In this document: positions 7,093 to 12,950 of the stretch, in pieces
Numbering within the stretch: position 1 is the stretch's first letter
How the letters are laid out: each line of letters begins with the position of its first letter
Virus record (IMG/VR): IMGVR_UViG_3300037294_000187
Span: 1-42,222 of that record
Length of the DNA: 42,222 nucleotides
Strand: one strand, 5' to 3'
Source of the DNA: a virus
Notes under the pieces: model-generated
Databases searched by the model: none
The model's input: only the letters and a program-made list of their open reading frames with translations
Told to the model about the DNA's origin: nothing
Position numbers and translations under genes: made by a program

Positions 7093-7314
7093 ATGGGATA
7101 CGCTGTTGTTGCTGATCGATACGAAACAGACTGGATGCGAGTCAAGTACGGTCCACGCAAAGGACTAGAAGGCCCGTTCAACTTCATGGGTCGAGTCCTG
7201 TACTACGATGTCAAGGAAGGCGCATACTACGATCCTACCACGGACTTCTATGTTGAGCAAGAGGAAATGGACACTTTGAACCGCAACCTTGCCAACTTGA
7301 TCAAGCGGGCTTGA
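7093..7314 (+). CDS. Unknown Tyr-rich protein, 73 aa
   Basis: A monocistronic early gene with its own promoter and an AAAGGAG site 6 nt from the ATG. The product is rich in Tyr and Asp (VADRYETDW, RVLYYDVKEGAYYD) and ends in a basic helix NLIKRA. No membrane segment and no known motif. The next promoter begins 4 nt after the stop. Confidence 0.72.
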   Translation: MGYAVVADRYETDWMRVKYGPRKGLEGPFNFMGRVLYYDVKEGAYYDPTTDFYVEQEEMDTLNRNLANLIKRA

Positions 7315-7318
7315 TTGG

Positions 7319-7347
7319 TTGACAGATTGGATAGATGACAGTATAAT
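7319..7347 (+). promoter_or_regulatory. Early sigma70-type promoter
   Basis: TTGACA 7319-7324, 17-nt spacer, TATAAT 7342-7347, directly after the upstream stop. It drives the 48-aa gene at 7378. Confidence 0.92.
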
Positions 7348-7377
7348 ATACACATACTGAAACACAAAGGATACGAA

Positions 7378-7524
7378 ATGCCCTACACACTGATCACAAA
7401 GACAGGCACAGTAATGCAATTCTATATCAAAGCCACAGCAGATCTATACCAAACGATCAACGGTGGTGTCGTTGTAACCGACGACGTTTTGGTTGACACT
7501 TTGGACGAAGTGCAGTATAATTAA
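7378..7524 (+). CDS. Short unknown protein, 48 aa, 3' end built from a promoter
   Basis: The ATG follows AAAGGA at the standard place after a consensus promoter. The frame runs 48 codons to TAA at 7522-7524. The last ten codons (VDTLDEVQYN) coincide with the next promoter: TTGACA encodes part of V-D-T and TATAAT encodes Y-N. So either this is a real gene whose tail is constrained by the promoter, or the upstream promoter mainly feeds the next gene. The body is a short beta-like protein with no recognised motif. Confidence 0.6.
   Translation: MPYTLITKTGTVMQFYIKATADLYQTINGGVVVTDDVLVDTLDEVQYN
7493..7521 (+). promoter_or_regulatory. Early sigma70-type promoter inside a gene end
   Basis: TTGACA 7493-7498, 17-nt spacer, TATAAT 7516-7521, wholly inside the last codons of the 7378 gene. 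The leader has GGAGCGAA at 7544-7551; it drives the gene at 7554. Confidence 0.92.
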
Positions 7525-7553
7525 CACATACAAACAAACAACTGGAGCGAACC

Positions 7554-7772
7554 ATGCGTAAACAAACAAGCAAGCTGATGGACATAATGGAAGACGGTAT
7601 GATCAGTGCTCAAGCAGTGGCAGACATGTGCCTTGCTTACATGAGCGAAGATGATGTTGCTGACATGATGCGCGACAACGACATCATCGAAGAAGAAGAT
7701 GAAGAAGCTGAAGAAGAGTGGACTCCAGAGAATGCCGACTTCAACGACAAAGGTTCAATACACCACTATTGA
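7554..7772 (+). CDS. Very acidic small protein, 72 aa
   Basis: After a helical, Met-rich N terminus (about 1-40), residues about 45-58 are an almost continuous run of Asp and Glu. Such acidic tails occur in DNA-mimic and host-takeover proteins, but also in many phage proteins without that role. The ATG lies 2 nt after GGAGCGAA. Monocistronic; the next promoter begins 5 nt after the stop. Confidence 0.75.
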   Translation: MRKQTSKLMDIMEDGMISAQAVADMCLAYMSEDDVADMMRDNDIIEEEDEEAEEEWTPENADFNDKGSIHHY

Positions 7773-7776
7773 TTGG

Positions 7777-7805
7777 TTGACAGTTTGAGCATTTGGTTGT
7801 ATAAT
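7777..7805 (+). promoter_or_regulatory. Early sigma70-type promoter
   Basis: TTGACA 7777-7782, 17-nt spacer, TATAAT 7800-7805. The leader has GGAGCGAA at 7825-7832. It heads the four-gene unit 7835-9042. Confidence 0.93.
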
Positions 7806-7834
7806 ACTTACATACAGACACAAAGGAGCGAAAG

Positions 7835-8098
7835 ATGGCAAAGACAGCACAAGACAAGTTTAGCGAATACCTAGATGAGTGCCGCGAGAACCGCGTGGCA
7901 GTAGACGAGTTTGCCCAGGCTGCGTATGCAGAGTACAAGAGCAATGCCTACATTGCCGGTTACCTACAGAGCTTTGTTGGTGGTTTGATTAGTGAACTGC
8001 CAAAGAAGCGCCGTGCAGAGATTCGTGAAGAGTTCCGCAAGTTGGCACAGAAGCACCTGAATGCGGCGCTGGTCAATACCATCAAGGAGACAGCATGA
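7835..8098 (+). CDS. Unknown helical protein, 87 aa
   Basis: Charged and alpha-helical throughout, with one mildly hydrophobic stretch (AYIAGYLQSFVGGLI) that is too short and interrupted for a sure membrane segment. The C-terminal half is basic (KKRRAEIREEFRKL). The start follows GGAGCGAA by 2 nt; the stop overlaps the next ATG (ATGA). Function unknown. Confidence 0.74.
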   Translation: MAKTAQDKFSEYLDECRENRVAVDEFAQAAYAEYKSNAYIAGYLQSFVGGLISELPKKRRAEIREEFRKLAQKHLNAALVNTIKETA

Positions 8099-8259
8099 TC
8101 AAAGAGCAGAAGATGTTCTACACACCCGAGACACAAGAAGAGCTGATGGAACGGATCGAAGAGATTGCCAAAGCATCCGATAATCCTGCGGCTGTGTGGA
8201 CTGCTGTGATGATGATGCATAACTACATCGCTGTTGAAATGTCTAAGGAGAATGCATAA
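8095..8259 (+). CDS. Small helical unknown protein, 54 aa
   Basis: It runs from the ATG overlapping the upstream TGA to a TAA that overlaps the next ATG by one base. An AAGGAG site lies about 6 nt upstream. The sequence is acidic and helical (ETQEELMERIEEIAKAS) with a Met-rich segment (VMMMHNY). No motif recognised. The tight coupling on both sides supports it as a real gene. Confidence 0.68.
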   Translation: MIKEQKMFYTPETQEELMERIEEIAKASDNPAAVWTAVMMMHNYIAVEMSKENA

Positions 8260-8879
8260 TGCCTAATTGGTGTTCGAATCATGTCACTGTGCGCGGCACA
8301 GACCCTGTAGAGATCGAAAGACTGAGTCAGGCATTTGCAGACGGCAAGTTCTGTAATGCGGTGAGACCTATTCCGGAAGAGCTGAACAATCCAGACACAG
8401 GCAGCTTTGGTGGTGACGGTGCCGAAGACAAAGACCAACGTCGTGCAGAGTTAACGGCCAAATACGGCTACAGTGGCTGGTATGATTGGTGCGTGGCCAA
8501 CTGGGGCACCAAGTGGGATGTAGGCGACGACAGCAACCTAGAGCTTGACGAAGATGGACTAGGTTTCAGCGGCTCGTTTGACAGTGCCTGGACGTCACCC
8601 ATTGGTGTTATGGAAGCTCTAACTGAGCAGGGTTTCGAAGTCACTCTTTACTACTACGAACCAGGTATGGGCTTCTGTGGTAAATGGCAAGACGGCGATG
8701 ACGAATGTATAGAATACGCAGGTGAGACCAGTGAGACTGTTCGAGCTGCCATTGGTGATGAGCTGGACGATATGTTTGGCATCAGTGAGTCAATGGCTGA
8801 ATGCGAAGCGGAGAATCCAGAAGAAGAACTCACTGAGTGGATCAAAGAAGGGATTGAATCCAAAAATGAGAACACTTAA
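8259..8879 (+). CDS. Api92-like / DUF1281-type ferredoxin-fold protein, 206 aa
   Basis: The opening MPNWCSNHVTVRG and the central YGYSGWYDWCVANWGTKWD are the signature of the Api92-like (DUF1281, YubB ferredoxin-like) family, known from plasmids, integrative elements and phages. Its biochemical role is unknown. The N-terminal half holds the conserved Trp/Cys-rich core, and residues about 100-160 continue the alpha-beta fold (SGSFDSAWTSPIGVMEAL). The C-terminal 30 residues are acidic. The start overlaps the upstream TAA (TAATG); the last 14 nt overlap the next gene. Confidence 0.88.
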   Translation: MPNWCSNHVTVRGTDPVEIERLSQAFADGKFCNAVRPIPEELNNPDTGSFGGDGAEDKDQRRAELTAKYGYSGWYDWCVANWGTKWDVGDDSNLELDEDGLGFSGSFDSAWTSPIGVMEALTEQGFEVTLYYYEPGMGFCGKWQDGDDECIEYAGETSETVRAAIGDELDDMFGISESMAECEAENPEEELTEWIKEGIESKNENT

Positions 8880-9042
8880 ATTTACATTTGAAGTCCTATG
8901 TGCAGGTAACGGTACCGCGGACGCCGCTCGAGTCGAAGAGATGATCGATTTGAGCATGCAAGAGCTCTGTTTTGATGACGAATTTATTTCAGCATTGGAC
9001 GAGAAGGAGAGTGTCACAATACAGGTCCAACGAATTGGATAA
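8866..9042 (+). CDS. Unknown protein, 58 aa
   Basis: The ATG at 8866 lies inside the 3' end of the Api92-like gene (14-nt overlap), after a weak GGGA site. The product alternates strands and a helix (MRTLKFTFEVLCAGNG, DLSMQELCFDDEF, VTIQVQRIG), resembling a small ferredoxin-like half. It is the last gene of the unit that begins at 7835. Function unknown. Confidence 0.65.
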   Translation: MRTLKFTFEVLCAGNGTADAARVEEMIDLSMQELCFDDEFISALDEKESVTIQVQRIG

Positions 9043-9050
9043 ATGATTGG

Positions 9051-9080
9051 TTGACACTTTGAGTTGAACGATGTTATAAT
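9051..9080 (+). promoter_or_regulatory. Early sigma70-type promoter (18-nt spacer)
   Basis: TTGACA 9051-9056, 18-nt spacer, TATAAT 9075-9080. The leader differs from the other units and lacks GGAGCGAA (AAAAGGTAATTTTAAA before the ATG). Confidence 0.9.
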
Positions 9081-9127
9081 TAACTGTCAATATTGACAAA
9101 CACACACACAGAAAAGGTAATTTTAAA

Positions 9128-9430
9128 ATGTCTACTACAAAAACTTTCGCAGTCGCCGGCGTTTCAACACTGGCTGGTTCAACCAAGATCCGCTTTGCCA
9201 ATGATACCATGCGCATCAAGATCTTGGCCAAGAACGGTCACACTGACATCGACTTGATCGAACTGCCACAAGCAATGACCAAAGGTGAGATTGCTCAGCA
9301 CATGATCGCCGCGGGTTTTGGCAAGGGTAATGCCGCTACTGAAGCCGCAATTGCCTACACAGTTAAAAAGAACCCTGCACCCAAGCAGGAGAATGCTACT
9401 GTCGAGATGACAGAAGCCGTTGCTGCCTGA
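9128..9430 (+). CDS. Unknown protein, 100 aa
   Basis: The ATG follows AAAAGG by 9 nt in a leader unlike the GGAGCGAA type. Residues about 1-45 look beta-rich (TKTFAVAGVSTLAG, IRFANDTMRIKIL), and the middle contains a helix pair (MTKGEIAQHMIAAGFG) that could be an HTH-like element. The C-terminal 25 residues are low complexity (Pro/Ala/Glu/Thr). It is monocistronic with a terminator, and its 3'UTR carries the second copy of the 14-nt element. That architecture matches the HTH gene at 2030, so a regulatory role is plausible but unproven. Confidence 0.75.
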   Translation: MSTTKTFAVAGVSTLAGSTKIRFANDTMRIKILAKNGHTDIDLIELPQAMTKGEIAQHMIAAGFGKGNAATEAAIAYTVKKNPAPKQENATVEMTEAVAA

Positions 9431-9431
9431 T

Positions 9432-9445
9432 CGATTCGCTCCCGG
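9432..9445 (+). repeat. 3'UTR element, copy 2
   Basis: CGATTCGCTCCCGG, identical over 14 nt to 2326-2339. It starts 2 nt after the stop codon and lies 16 nt before a terminator stem, the same arrangement as copy 1. Confidence 0.8.
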
Positions 9446-9461
9446 ACGTCAGTAACTTGAT

Positions 9462-9490
9462 GCCCTAGGCTTTCGAGTCTAGGGCTTTTT
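9462..9490 (+). terminator. Rho-independent terminator
   Basis: GCCCTAG (9462-9468) pairs with CTAGGGC (9479-9485) and is followed by five T. It ends the transcript of the 100-aa gene. Confidence 0.92.
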
Positions 9491-9504
9491 CTTATAAGAA
9501 CACA

Positions 9505-9885
9505 ATGACAGACATAACCATATTAGACCTGATCCTAACCTTTGCTCTTGGCTGTGCGATTGGACATGCTGTGACCAAGTGGATTATGAGTTGGACCACT
9601 GCTGAACTGTTGCGTGATTTGGGCGTGACTCCGGATCGATTAACCAACCTGCTTGATCAGTTAGAGCAGGATGGAACAGACCAACAAGACATTGTGATCG
9701 ACATGCGAGTGGAAAAACACGAAGAGATCCTGTATGCCTACAACAAGGACACTGGCAAGTTCATAGGGCAGGCCGCTGACAGAATCACTATGATCCAGCG
9801 ATTGACCGAAGAGTGCCGCGCAGTACGCAATGACGTTCGATACCGTATTGCAGAAGAAGACGGGGCGGAATACCTCAAAGAATAA
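9505..9885 (+). CDS. Membrane-anchored unknown protein, 126 aa
   Basis: The N terminus has one hydrophobic segment (ILDLILTFALGCAIGHAV, about 5-25) and then a soluble alpha-beta domain with Tyr/Asp-rich strands (EILYAYNKDTGKFIGQA) and a terminal charged helix. It has no visible promoter of its own: it lies 15 nt beyond the terminator at 9462-9490, so it may depend on read-through. The start has only a weak upstream A-rich site. Similar short anchored proteins occur in T4-like aquatic phages. Function unknown. Confidence 0.72.
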   Translation: MTDITILDLILTFALGCAIGHAVTKWIMSWTTAELLRDLGVTPDRLTNLLDQLEQDGTDQQDIVIDMRVEKHEEILYAYNKDTGKFIGQAADRITMIQRLTEECRAVRNDVRYRIAEEDGAEYLKE

Positions 9886-9918
9886 CCCTAGACAGTCTAA
9901 GGTCTTAGACAGCATTAG

Positions 9919-9947
9919 TTGACAGTTTTGGGTGTGTGCAGTATAAT
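9919..9947 (+). promoter_or_regulatory. Early sigma70-type promoter
   Basis: TTGACA 9919-9924, 17-nt spacer, TATAAT 9942-9947. The leader ends AAAAAGGAAACTAAAA before the ATG at 9979. Confidence 0.92.
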
Positions 9948-9978
9948 AGACACATACACACTAAAAAGGAAACTAAAA

Positions 9979-10221
9979 ATGTTTAACACAAATACACTAG
10001 CAAAAGCAAAATTAATTAAAAATGCAAAGTTAAAAACTCTGCGCTTGATTGTAGCATTTAATGTGTGTGAGACAACACAAGTATTTGGCAAAGAAGTGCC
10101 CAAGTTTCCTGTTAGCAAAAAATGTGATTATGTTAGCGGAGACTTACAAGTAGAAGATGTATTAGATGCAATTGAGATTGCTAAACTGCATCTGCGCACA
10201 AACAATATACAATTCGTGTAA
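9979..10221 (+). CDS. Unknown basic protein, 80 aa
   Basis: The start at 9979 is chosen because it follows the promoter and an AAAAAGGA site. The N-terminal 25 residues are strongly basic (LAKAKLIKNAKLKTLR), suggesting nucleic-acid contact. It has more AT-rich codons than its neighbours, so it may be a later arrival. The rest is alpha-beta with VEDVLDAIEIAKLHL as a clear helix. Function unknown. Confidence 0.72.
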   Translation: MFNTNTLAKAKLIKNAKLKTLRLIVAFNVCETTQVFGKEVPKFPVSKKCDYVSGDLQVEDVLDAIEIAKLHLRTNNIQFV

Positions 10222-10264
10222 CAAGTAATGACACTGCACACAGCAGGGCTATTGCACAGCCCAG

Positions 10265-10293
10265 TTGACAGTTTAGACGATCTTTGCTATAAT
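10265..10293 (+). promoter_or_regulatory. Early sigma70-type promoter
   Basis: TTGACA 10265-10270, 17-nt spacer, TATAAT 10288-10293. It drives the gene at 10320 with an AGGAGC site. Confidence 0.92.
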
Positions 10294-10319
10294 AGACACA
10301 TACAAACAAACAGGAGCAC

Positions 10320-10529
10320 ATGATGAGCAGATACTACAACGAAGATCCTGAGTATACTCAAATCAGCACCGAAGAAAAAGCTGTGCGAGACCGCATTGTT
10401 GCTATCATTGCCAGCTACACCCGGGAGATGGAAGGCTACGATTACTGTGGCTCAAACCCAGGTGTGGCCCAAGACGACTACGAAGATGTGGCTGAAGGCA
10501 TCATGCAGGAGTTTGGCATCCGGAGTTGA
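10320..10529 (+). CDS. Small acidic unknown protein, 69 aa
   Basis: It starts at the first of two adjacent ATGs, 4 nt after AGGAGC. Acidic, with a helical middle (EEKAVRDRIVAIIASYTREM) and a Tyr/Asp-rich second half. The TGA stop is the TGA inside the next -35 box (T-TGA-CA at 10526-10531), so gene and promoter share bases. Function unknown. Confidence 0.74.
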   Translation: MMSRYYNEDPEYTQISTEEKAVRDRIVAIIASYTREMEGYDYCGSNPGVAQDDYEDVAEGIMQEFGIRS

Positions 10530-10554
10530 CAGTTTGCCCAATCACTGCTATAAT
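10526..10554 (+). promoter_or_regulatory. Early sigma70-type promoter
   Basis: TTGACA 10526-10531, 17-nt spacer, TATAAT 10549-10554. The upstream stop codon is embedded in the -35 box. It drives the 33-aa membrane protein. Confidence 0.92.
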
Positions 10555-10584
10555 CAACACATACACAGCAACAAGGAAACCAAA

Positions 10585-10686
10585 ATGGATCAAGTAATCA
10601 ACGCCCTATACTCTACAATGGAACTGTGGATCTTTTTGGCTATCTTGTTGGCTGCGCTGATTGTGGAACCTTTTTTGGTTGACTGA
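10585..10686 (+). CDS. Single-TM microprotein, 33 aa
   Basis: It has a full promoter, an AAGGAAAC site and an ATG at 10585. The product is one transmembrane helix (LWIFLAILLAALIVEPFL, about 14-31) with a short acidic N terminus. The end VD-stop overlaps the next promoter's -35 (TTGACT 10679-10684). The private promoter and SD argue strongly that this tiny gene is real. It could act on a host membrane protein; function unknown. Confidence 0.75.
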   Translation: MDQVINALYSTMELWIFLAILLAALIVEPFLVD

Positions 10687-10707
10687 TTGAGCACGCAGTG
10701 CTATAAT
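10679..10707 (+). promoter_or_regulatory. Early sigma70-type promoter
   Basis: TTGACT 10679-10684, 17-nt spacer, TATAAT 10702-10707, overlapping the end of the 33-aa gene. It drives 10740-11314. Confidence 0.91.
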
Positions 10708-10739
10708 CAACACATACACACGCACACAAGGAAACGAAA

Positions 10740-10991
10740 ATGTCTAGCTACCCAAATATGTCATATTGCATGTGCTCGAACACCCTGGCTGCAATGAATC
10801 AAATTGTCAATGAGATGAATGAACAAGGTCCACAGTTCCTCAACAGCATAGGACGTGAAGAGAAGCGAGCTTTCCAAGCACTGTTCAACATGTGCGAAGA
10901 CTTTATGAGTTTAAGTGAAGAGATCACAGAGCAAGCTGAGAATGAAGGCGATGACTTTCCGCTGAGCATGGAATACGACGAGGGCGAATAA
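10740..10991 (+). CDS. Small acidic unknown protein, 83 aa
   Basis: The ATG follows AAGGAAACGAAA. Cys-containing N terminus (SYCMCSNT), a helical middle (AAMNQIVNEMNEQGP) and an acidic C-terminal tail. The stop shares its last base with the next start (TAATG), so it is coupled to the SWIM-motif gene. No family recognised. Confidence 0.73.
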   Translation: MSSYPNMSYCMCSNTLAAMNQIVNEMNEQGPQFLNSIGREEKRAFQALFNMCEDFMSLSEEITEQAENEGDDFPLSMEYDEGE

Positions 10992-11314
10992 TGGAAGCTG
11001 TATTAGAAACCACAGGAGGTCTGTTTCCAGCACACACCTACCTGCTGGACAGCAACAACCTAGTGGCCTACATCAAGTCAGGCACCACTGAGCCTTTTTA
11101 CTTTAAGAATCCAATCAAAGGATTCAGCAAGAGTGGACGTAAGTTTGCCGCCGCTGATCAATCACAATTTAAACAACCCGAGAAAGAATCAAATGCGATT
11201 ACAATCCAAGGCTCCAAAGGCCAAGCATACATCATCGATCCTGAAGCAAAGTCCTGTACATGCCCAGGATTTACCTACCGTGGCGCCTGCAAACACTTGG
11301 CAGAATATGTGTGA
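10991..11314 (+). CDS. SWIM zinc-finger protein, 107 aa
   Basis: The C terminus contains CTCPGFTYRGACKHL, a good match to the SWIM zinc-binding motif CxCx(n)CxH, preceded by the usual strand (AYIIDPEAKS). SWIM domains mediate DNA or protein contacts. The N-terminal 60 residues are unassigned. It is the second gene after the acidic protein, overlapping by one base. The frame ends 26 nt before the next promoter. Partner and function unknown. Confidence 0.82.
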   Translation: MEAVLETTGGLFPAHTYLLDSNNLVAYIKSGTTEPFYFKNPIKGFSKSGRKFAAADQSQFKQPEKESNAITIQGSKGQAYIIDPEAKSCTCPGFTYRGACKHLAEYV

Positions 11315-11340
11315 TCGATTAGTGTCAGGCAAGTGACAGA

Positions 11341-11369
11341 TTGACAGGTCGTCCAAAAGCTGCTATAAT
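11341..11369 (+). promoter_or_regulatory. Early sigma70-type promoter, spacer family copy 1
   Basis: TTGACA 11341-11346, 17-nt spacer ending TCCAAAAGCTGC, TATAAT 11364-11369. The spacer end is shared with the next two promoters. Confidence 0.93.
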
Positions 11370-11402
11370 ACACACTCGAACAGCAACACACAGGAGCATG
11401 AT

Positions 11403-11684
11403 ATGAGTCTAGCAGAACCCGGCATCAAACAGTTTCAAGACATGACTCTGATTGAACAGCTGAGAAACAATCTACAGCCCCTGGGCACTGCCAACACTGT
11501 GCTGCTGAAGCCACAACACAGTGTGGGCATAGAATTGAGTGCTGAATTTGTGAACAAGTGCATTGGGGAGTTGCAGCGCTGGCCCATCATGGCCAGTCTG
11601 GGACAACCACCCAGTAATCTGGAACGCTTGGCCTACATGCTGTTGTGTGACAGTGCGTACATTGAGCAAAGCCCCAAGACTTGA
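11403..11684 (+). CDS. Unknown protein, 93 aa
   Basis: The ATG follows AGGAGCATGAT. Predicted helical, with a central FVNKCIGELQRWPIM and a Leu-rich C terminus (NLERLAYMLLCDSAY). No motif recognised. Its TGA stop is inside the next -35 box (TTGACA 11681-11686). Confidence 0.73.
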   Translation: MSLAEPGIKQFQDMTLIEQLRNNLQPLGTANTVLLKPQHSVGIELSAEFVNKCIGELQRWPIMASLGQPPSNLERLAYMLLCDSAYIEQSPKT

Positions 11685-11709
11685 CAGGGTCTCCAAAAGC
11701 TGCTATAAT
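11681..11709 (+). promoter_or_regulatory. Early sigma70-type promoter, spacer family copy 2
   Basis: TTGACA 11681-11686, 17-nt spacer ending TCCAAAAGCTGC, TATAAT 11704-11709. The upstream stop codon is embedded in the -35 box. Confidence 0.93.
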
Positions 11710-11743
11710 TAACACTTGAACAGCAACACACTAGGAGAACTAA

Positions 11744-12109
11744 ATGATGCGTAAAGAAAAGAATGCACTAGCTGAGATAAACACAAATGCCTTAGGCGAT
11801 TACCTAGAAGACTACCAGAACGAAACCCTTAACCGGGCCATGGACAAGCTACTGGTCATGAATGAAGGTGAGATGAGCCTAGACTCAATCCTCAGCCAGT
11901 TCACAGAAGTGGAAGATGTCGACTACGATCTAGCCTTGGTAGCGGTCAATGAAACACTGAAGAGCGTGAATCAAGTGTTTAGAAACATGGGCATTGACCT
12001 AGAGTTCAAGAGTGCCGATTTCGTAGACTACGGCGGATTCATACTGACAGTACCCAGTGACACCCCTGCAGATATCGCACAACGGATCCGAAAATTGGTT
12101 GACATGTGA
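11744..12109 (+). CDS. Unknown acidic helical protein, 121 aa
   Basis: Two adjacent ATGs (11744, 11747) follow an AGGAG site; the first is taken. The product is acidic and largely helical (LNRAMDKLLVMNEGEM, LALVAVNETLKSVNQVF), with a C-terminal strand-helix (FILTVPSDTPADIAQRI). The last codons KLVDM-stop overlap the next promoter (TTGACA 12099-12104). Function unknown. Confidence 0.74.
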   Translation: MMRKEKNALAEINTNALGDYLEDYQNETLNRAMDKLLVMNEGEMSLDSILSQFTEVEDVDYDLALVAVNETLKSVNQVFRNMGIDLEFKSADFVDYGGFILTVPSDTPADIAQRIRKLVDM

Positions 12110-12127
12110 TCCAAAAGCTGCTATAAT
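12099..12127 (+). promoter_or_regulatory. Early sigma70-type promoter, spacer family copy 3
   Basis: TTGACA 12099-12104, 17-nt spacer ending ATCCAAAAGCTGC, TATAAT 12122-12127. It heads the last early unit (12166-12950). Confidence 0.93.
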
Positions 12128-12165
12128 TAACACTTAAACAGCAACACACACACTAAGGCAACAAT

Positions 12166-12531
12166 ATGCAAGCAATCAACACATCAACTACTGTACTCAA
12201 CGACTACACTGTAGAGGACCTCGAAACTATCAAAGCAGCGACGCTACAGCATGCACATGATGCTGCCAACGCATTCATTGCTGCCAATGGCGAGCAAGGC
12301 TACTGTGGCTTTGCTTGGGTTAACATCTACGGCATCCGAGGCAACACCAAGCTGGGCAAGCGTATGAAGGCAGCAGGCTTTAAAAAGGACTACACAGGTG
12401 ATTACTGCATATGGAACCCCAGCGGCCTAGGCACACAGTGTATGAGCACCAAGGAAGCAGGTGCGACAGCAGCCGCTCGTTTGCTCAAGGCAGCTGGCTT
12501 TACAGCATACGCAGGCAGCAGAGCAGACTAA
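12166..12531 (+). CDS. Unknown protein, 121 aa
   Basis: The start has a weak AAGGCA site after the promoter at 12099. Helical N terminus (VEDLETIKAATLQHAHDAA) and a Gly/Trp-rich central region (YCGFAWVNIYGIRGNTKLG, GDYCIWNPSG) followed by KEAGATAAARLLKAAGF. It resembles a conserved family of aquatic T4-like phages without known role. First of three genes in its unit. Confidence 0.75.
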   Translation: MQAINTSTTVLNDYTVEDLETIKAATLQHAHDAANAFIAANGEQGYCGFAWVNIYGIRGNTKLGKRMKAAGFKKDYTGDYCIWNPSGLGTQCMSTKEAGATAAARLLKAAGFTAYAGSRAD

Positions 12532-12538
12532 GGAACAC

Positions 12539-12757
12539 ATGATGATCACACTAACAGGACTTACACCCCAAGACACACTGATATGCGATCTGTTATGGTC
12601 ATGCCCTAGCAGGGCAGCAGTGGACGCTATGATCACTGCCATGCCCCTGCAGCACCAGACTCGTGCTGGACTCATGCTGGAGCTGATGATTGCCTCAGCC
12701 TTTGATGAGCACATGGAGGTTACAGATCATGTACGTGACTACATTGCTACGCTGTAG
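12539..12757 (+). CDS. Unknown helical protein, 72 aa
   Basis: Starts 7 nt after the upstream stop with AAGGAAC as ribosome-binding site; two adjacent ATGs (12539 and 12542). It reads MMITLTGLTPQDTLICDLLW and then helices rich in Met and Ala. No motif recognised. Its 3' end overlaps the lipoprotein gene by 29 nt in another frame. Confidence 0.7.
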   Translation: MMITLTGLTPQDTLICDLLWSCPSRAAVDAMITAMPLQHQTRAGLMLELMIASAFDEHMEVTDHVRDYIATL

Positions 12758-12950
12758 TCTAGCTGTAGTGTGCGCTGTGGCTGCTGCAGGCTGTGGCACA
12801 CAGGCCAGGGACCCGAGAGATGCACCCTGGGACAGCCCGGTACACACACGATTTGATCAGATCCCCGCATGGGAAGGTCATGCCCGGAGGCGGTGTGGTG
12901 GTCAGGTTAGACCAGAGTTGAGAACACCTGAGATGACCGACCGGTGTTGA
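12729..12950 (+). CDS. Small lipoprotein, 73 aa
   Basis: The ATG at 12729 follows GGAGG by 9 nt, inside the end of the upstream gene. The N terminus MYVTTLLRCSLAVVCAVAA with AAAGC ending at Cys22 is a good type II signal peptide and lipobox: a short basic region, a hydrophobic core and a Cys. The mature part is about 52 residues, Pro/Arg rich, with two further Cys. It would be lipid-modified and face the periplasm. Size suits an outer spanin or a superinfection-exclusion lipoprotein. No inner-spanin gene is adjacent, so the spanin reading is weak. It sits at the end of the early operon. Confidence 0.72.
   Translation: MYVTTLLRCSLAVVCAVAAAGCGTQARDPRDAPWDSPVHTRFDQIPAWEGHARRRCGGQVRPELRTPEMTDRC

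Noticed and set aside
358-12127. Regularly recurring repeats that could suggest CRISPR or iteron arrays
   Set aside because: The repeats are promoter-leader sequences, separated by whole genes, not by short unique spacers.
12729-12950. Rz1-type outer spanin call
   Set aside because: No inner-spanin gene overlaps or adjoins it and the mature sequence is not clearly spanin-like, so only a lipoprotein is claimed.
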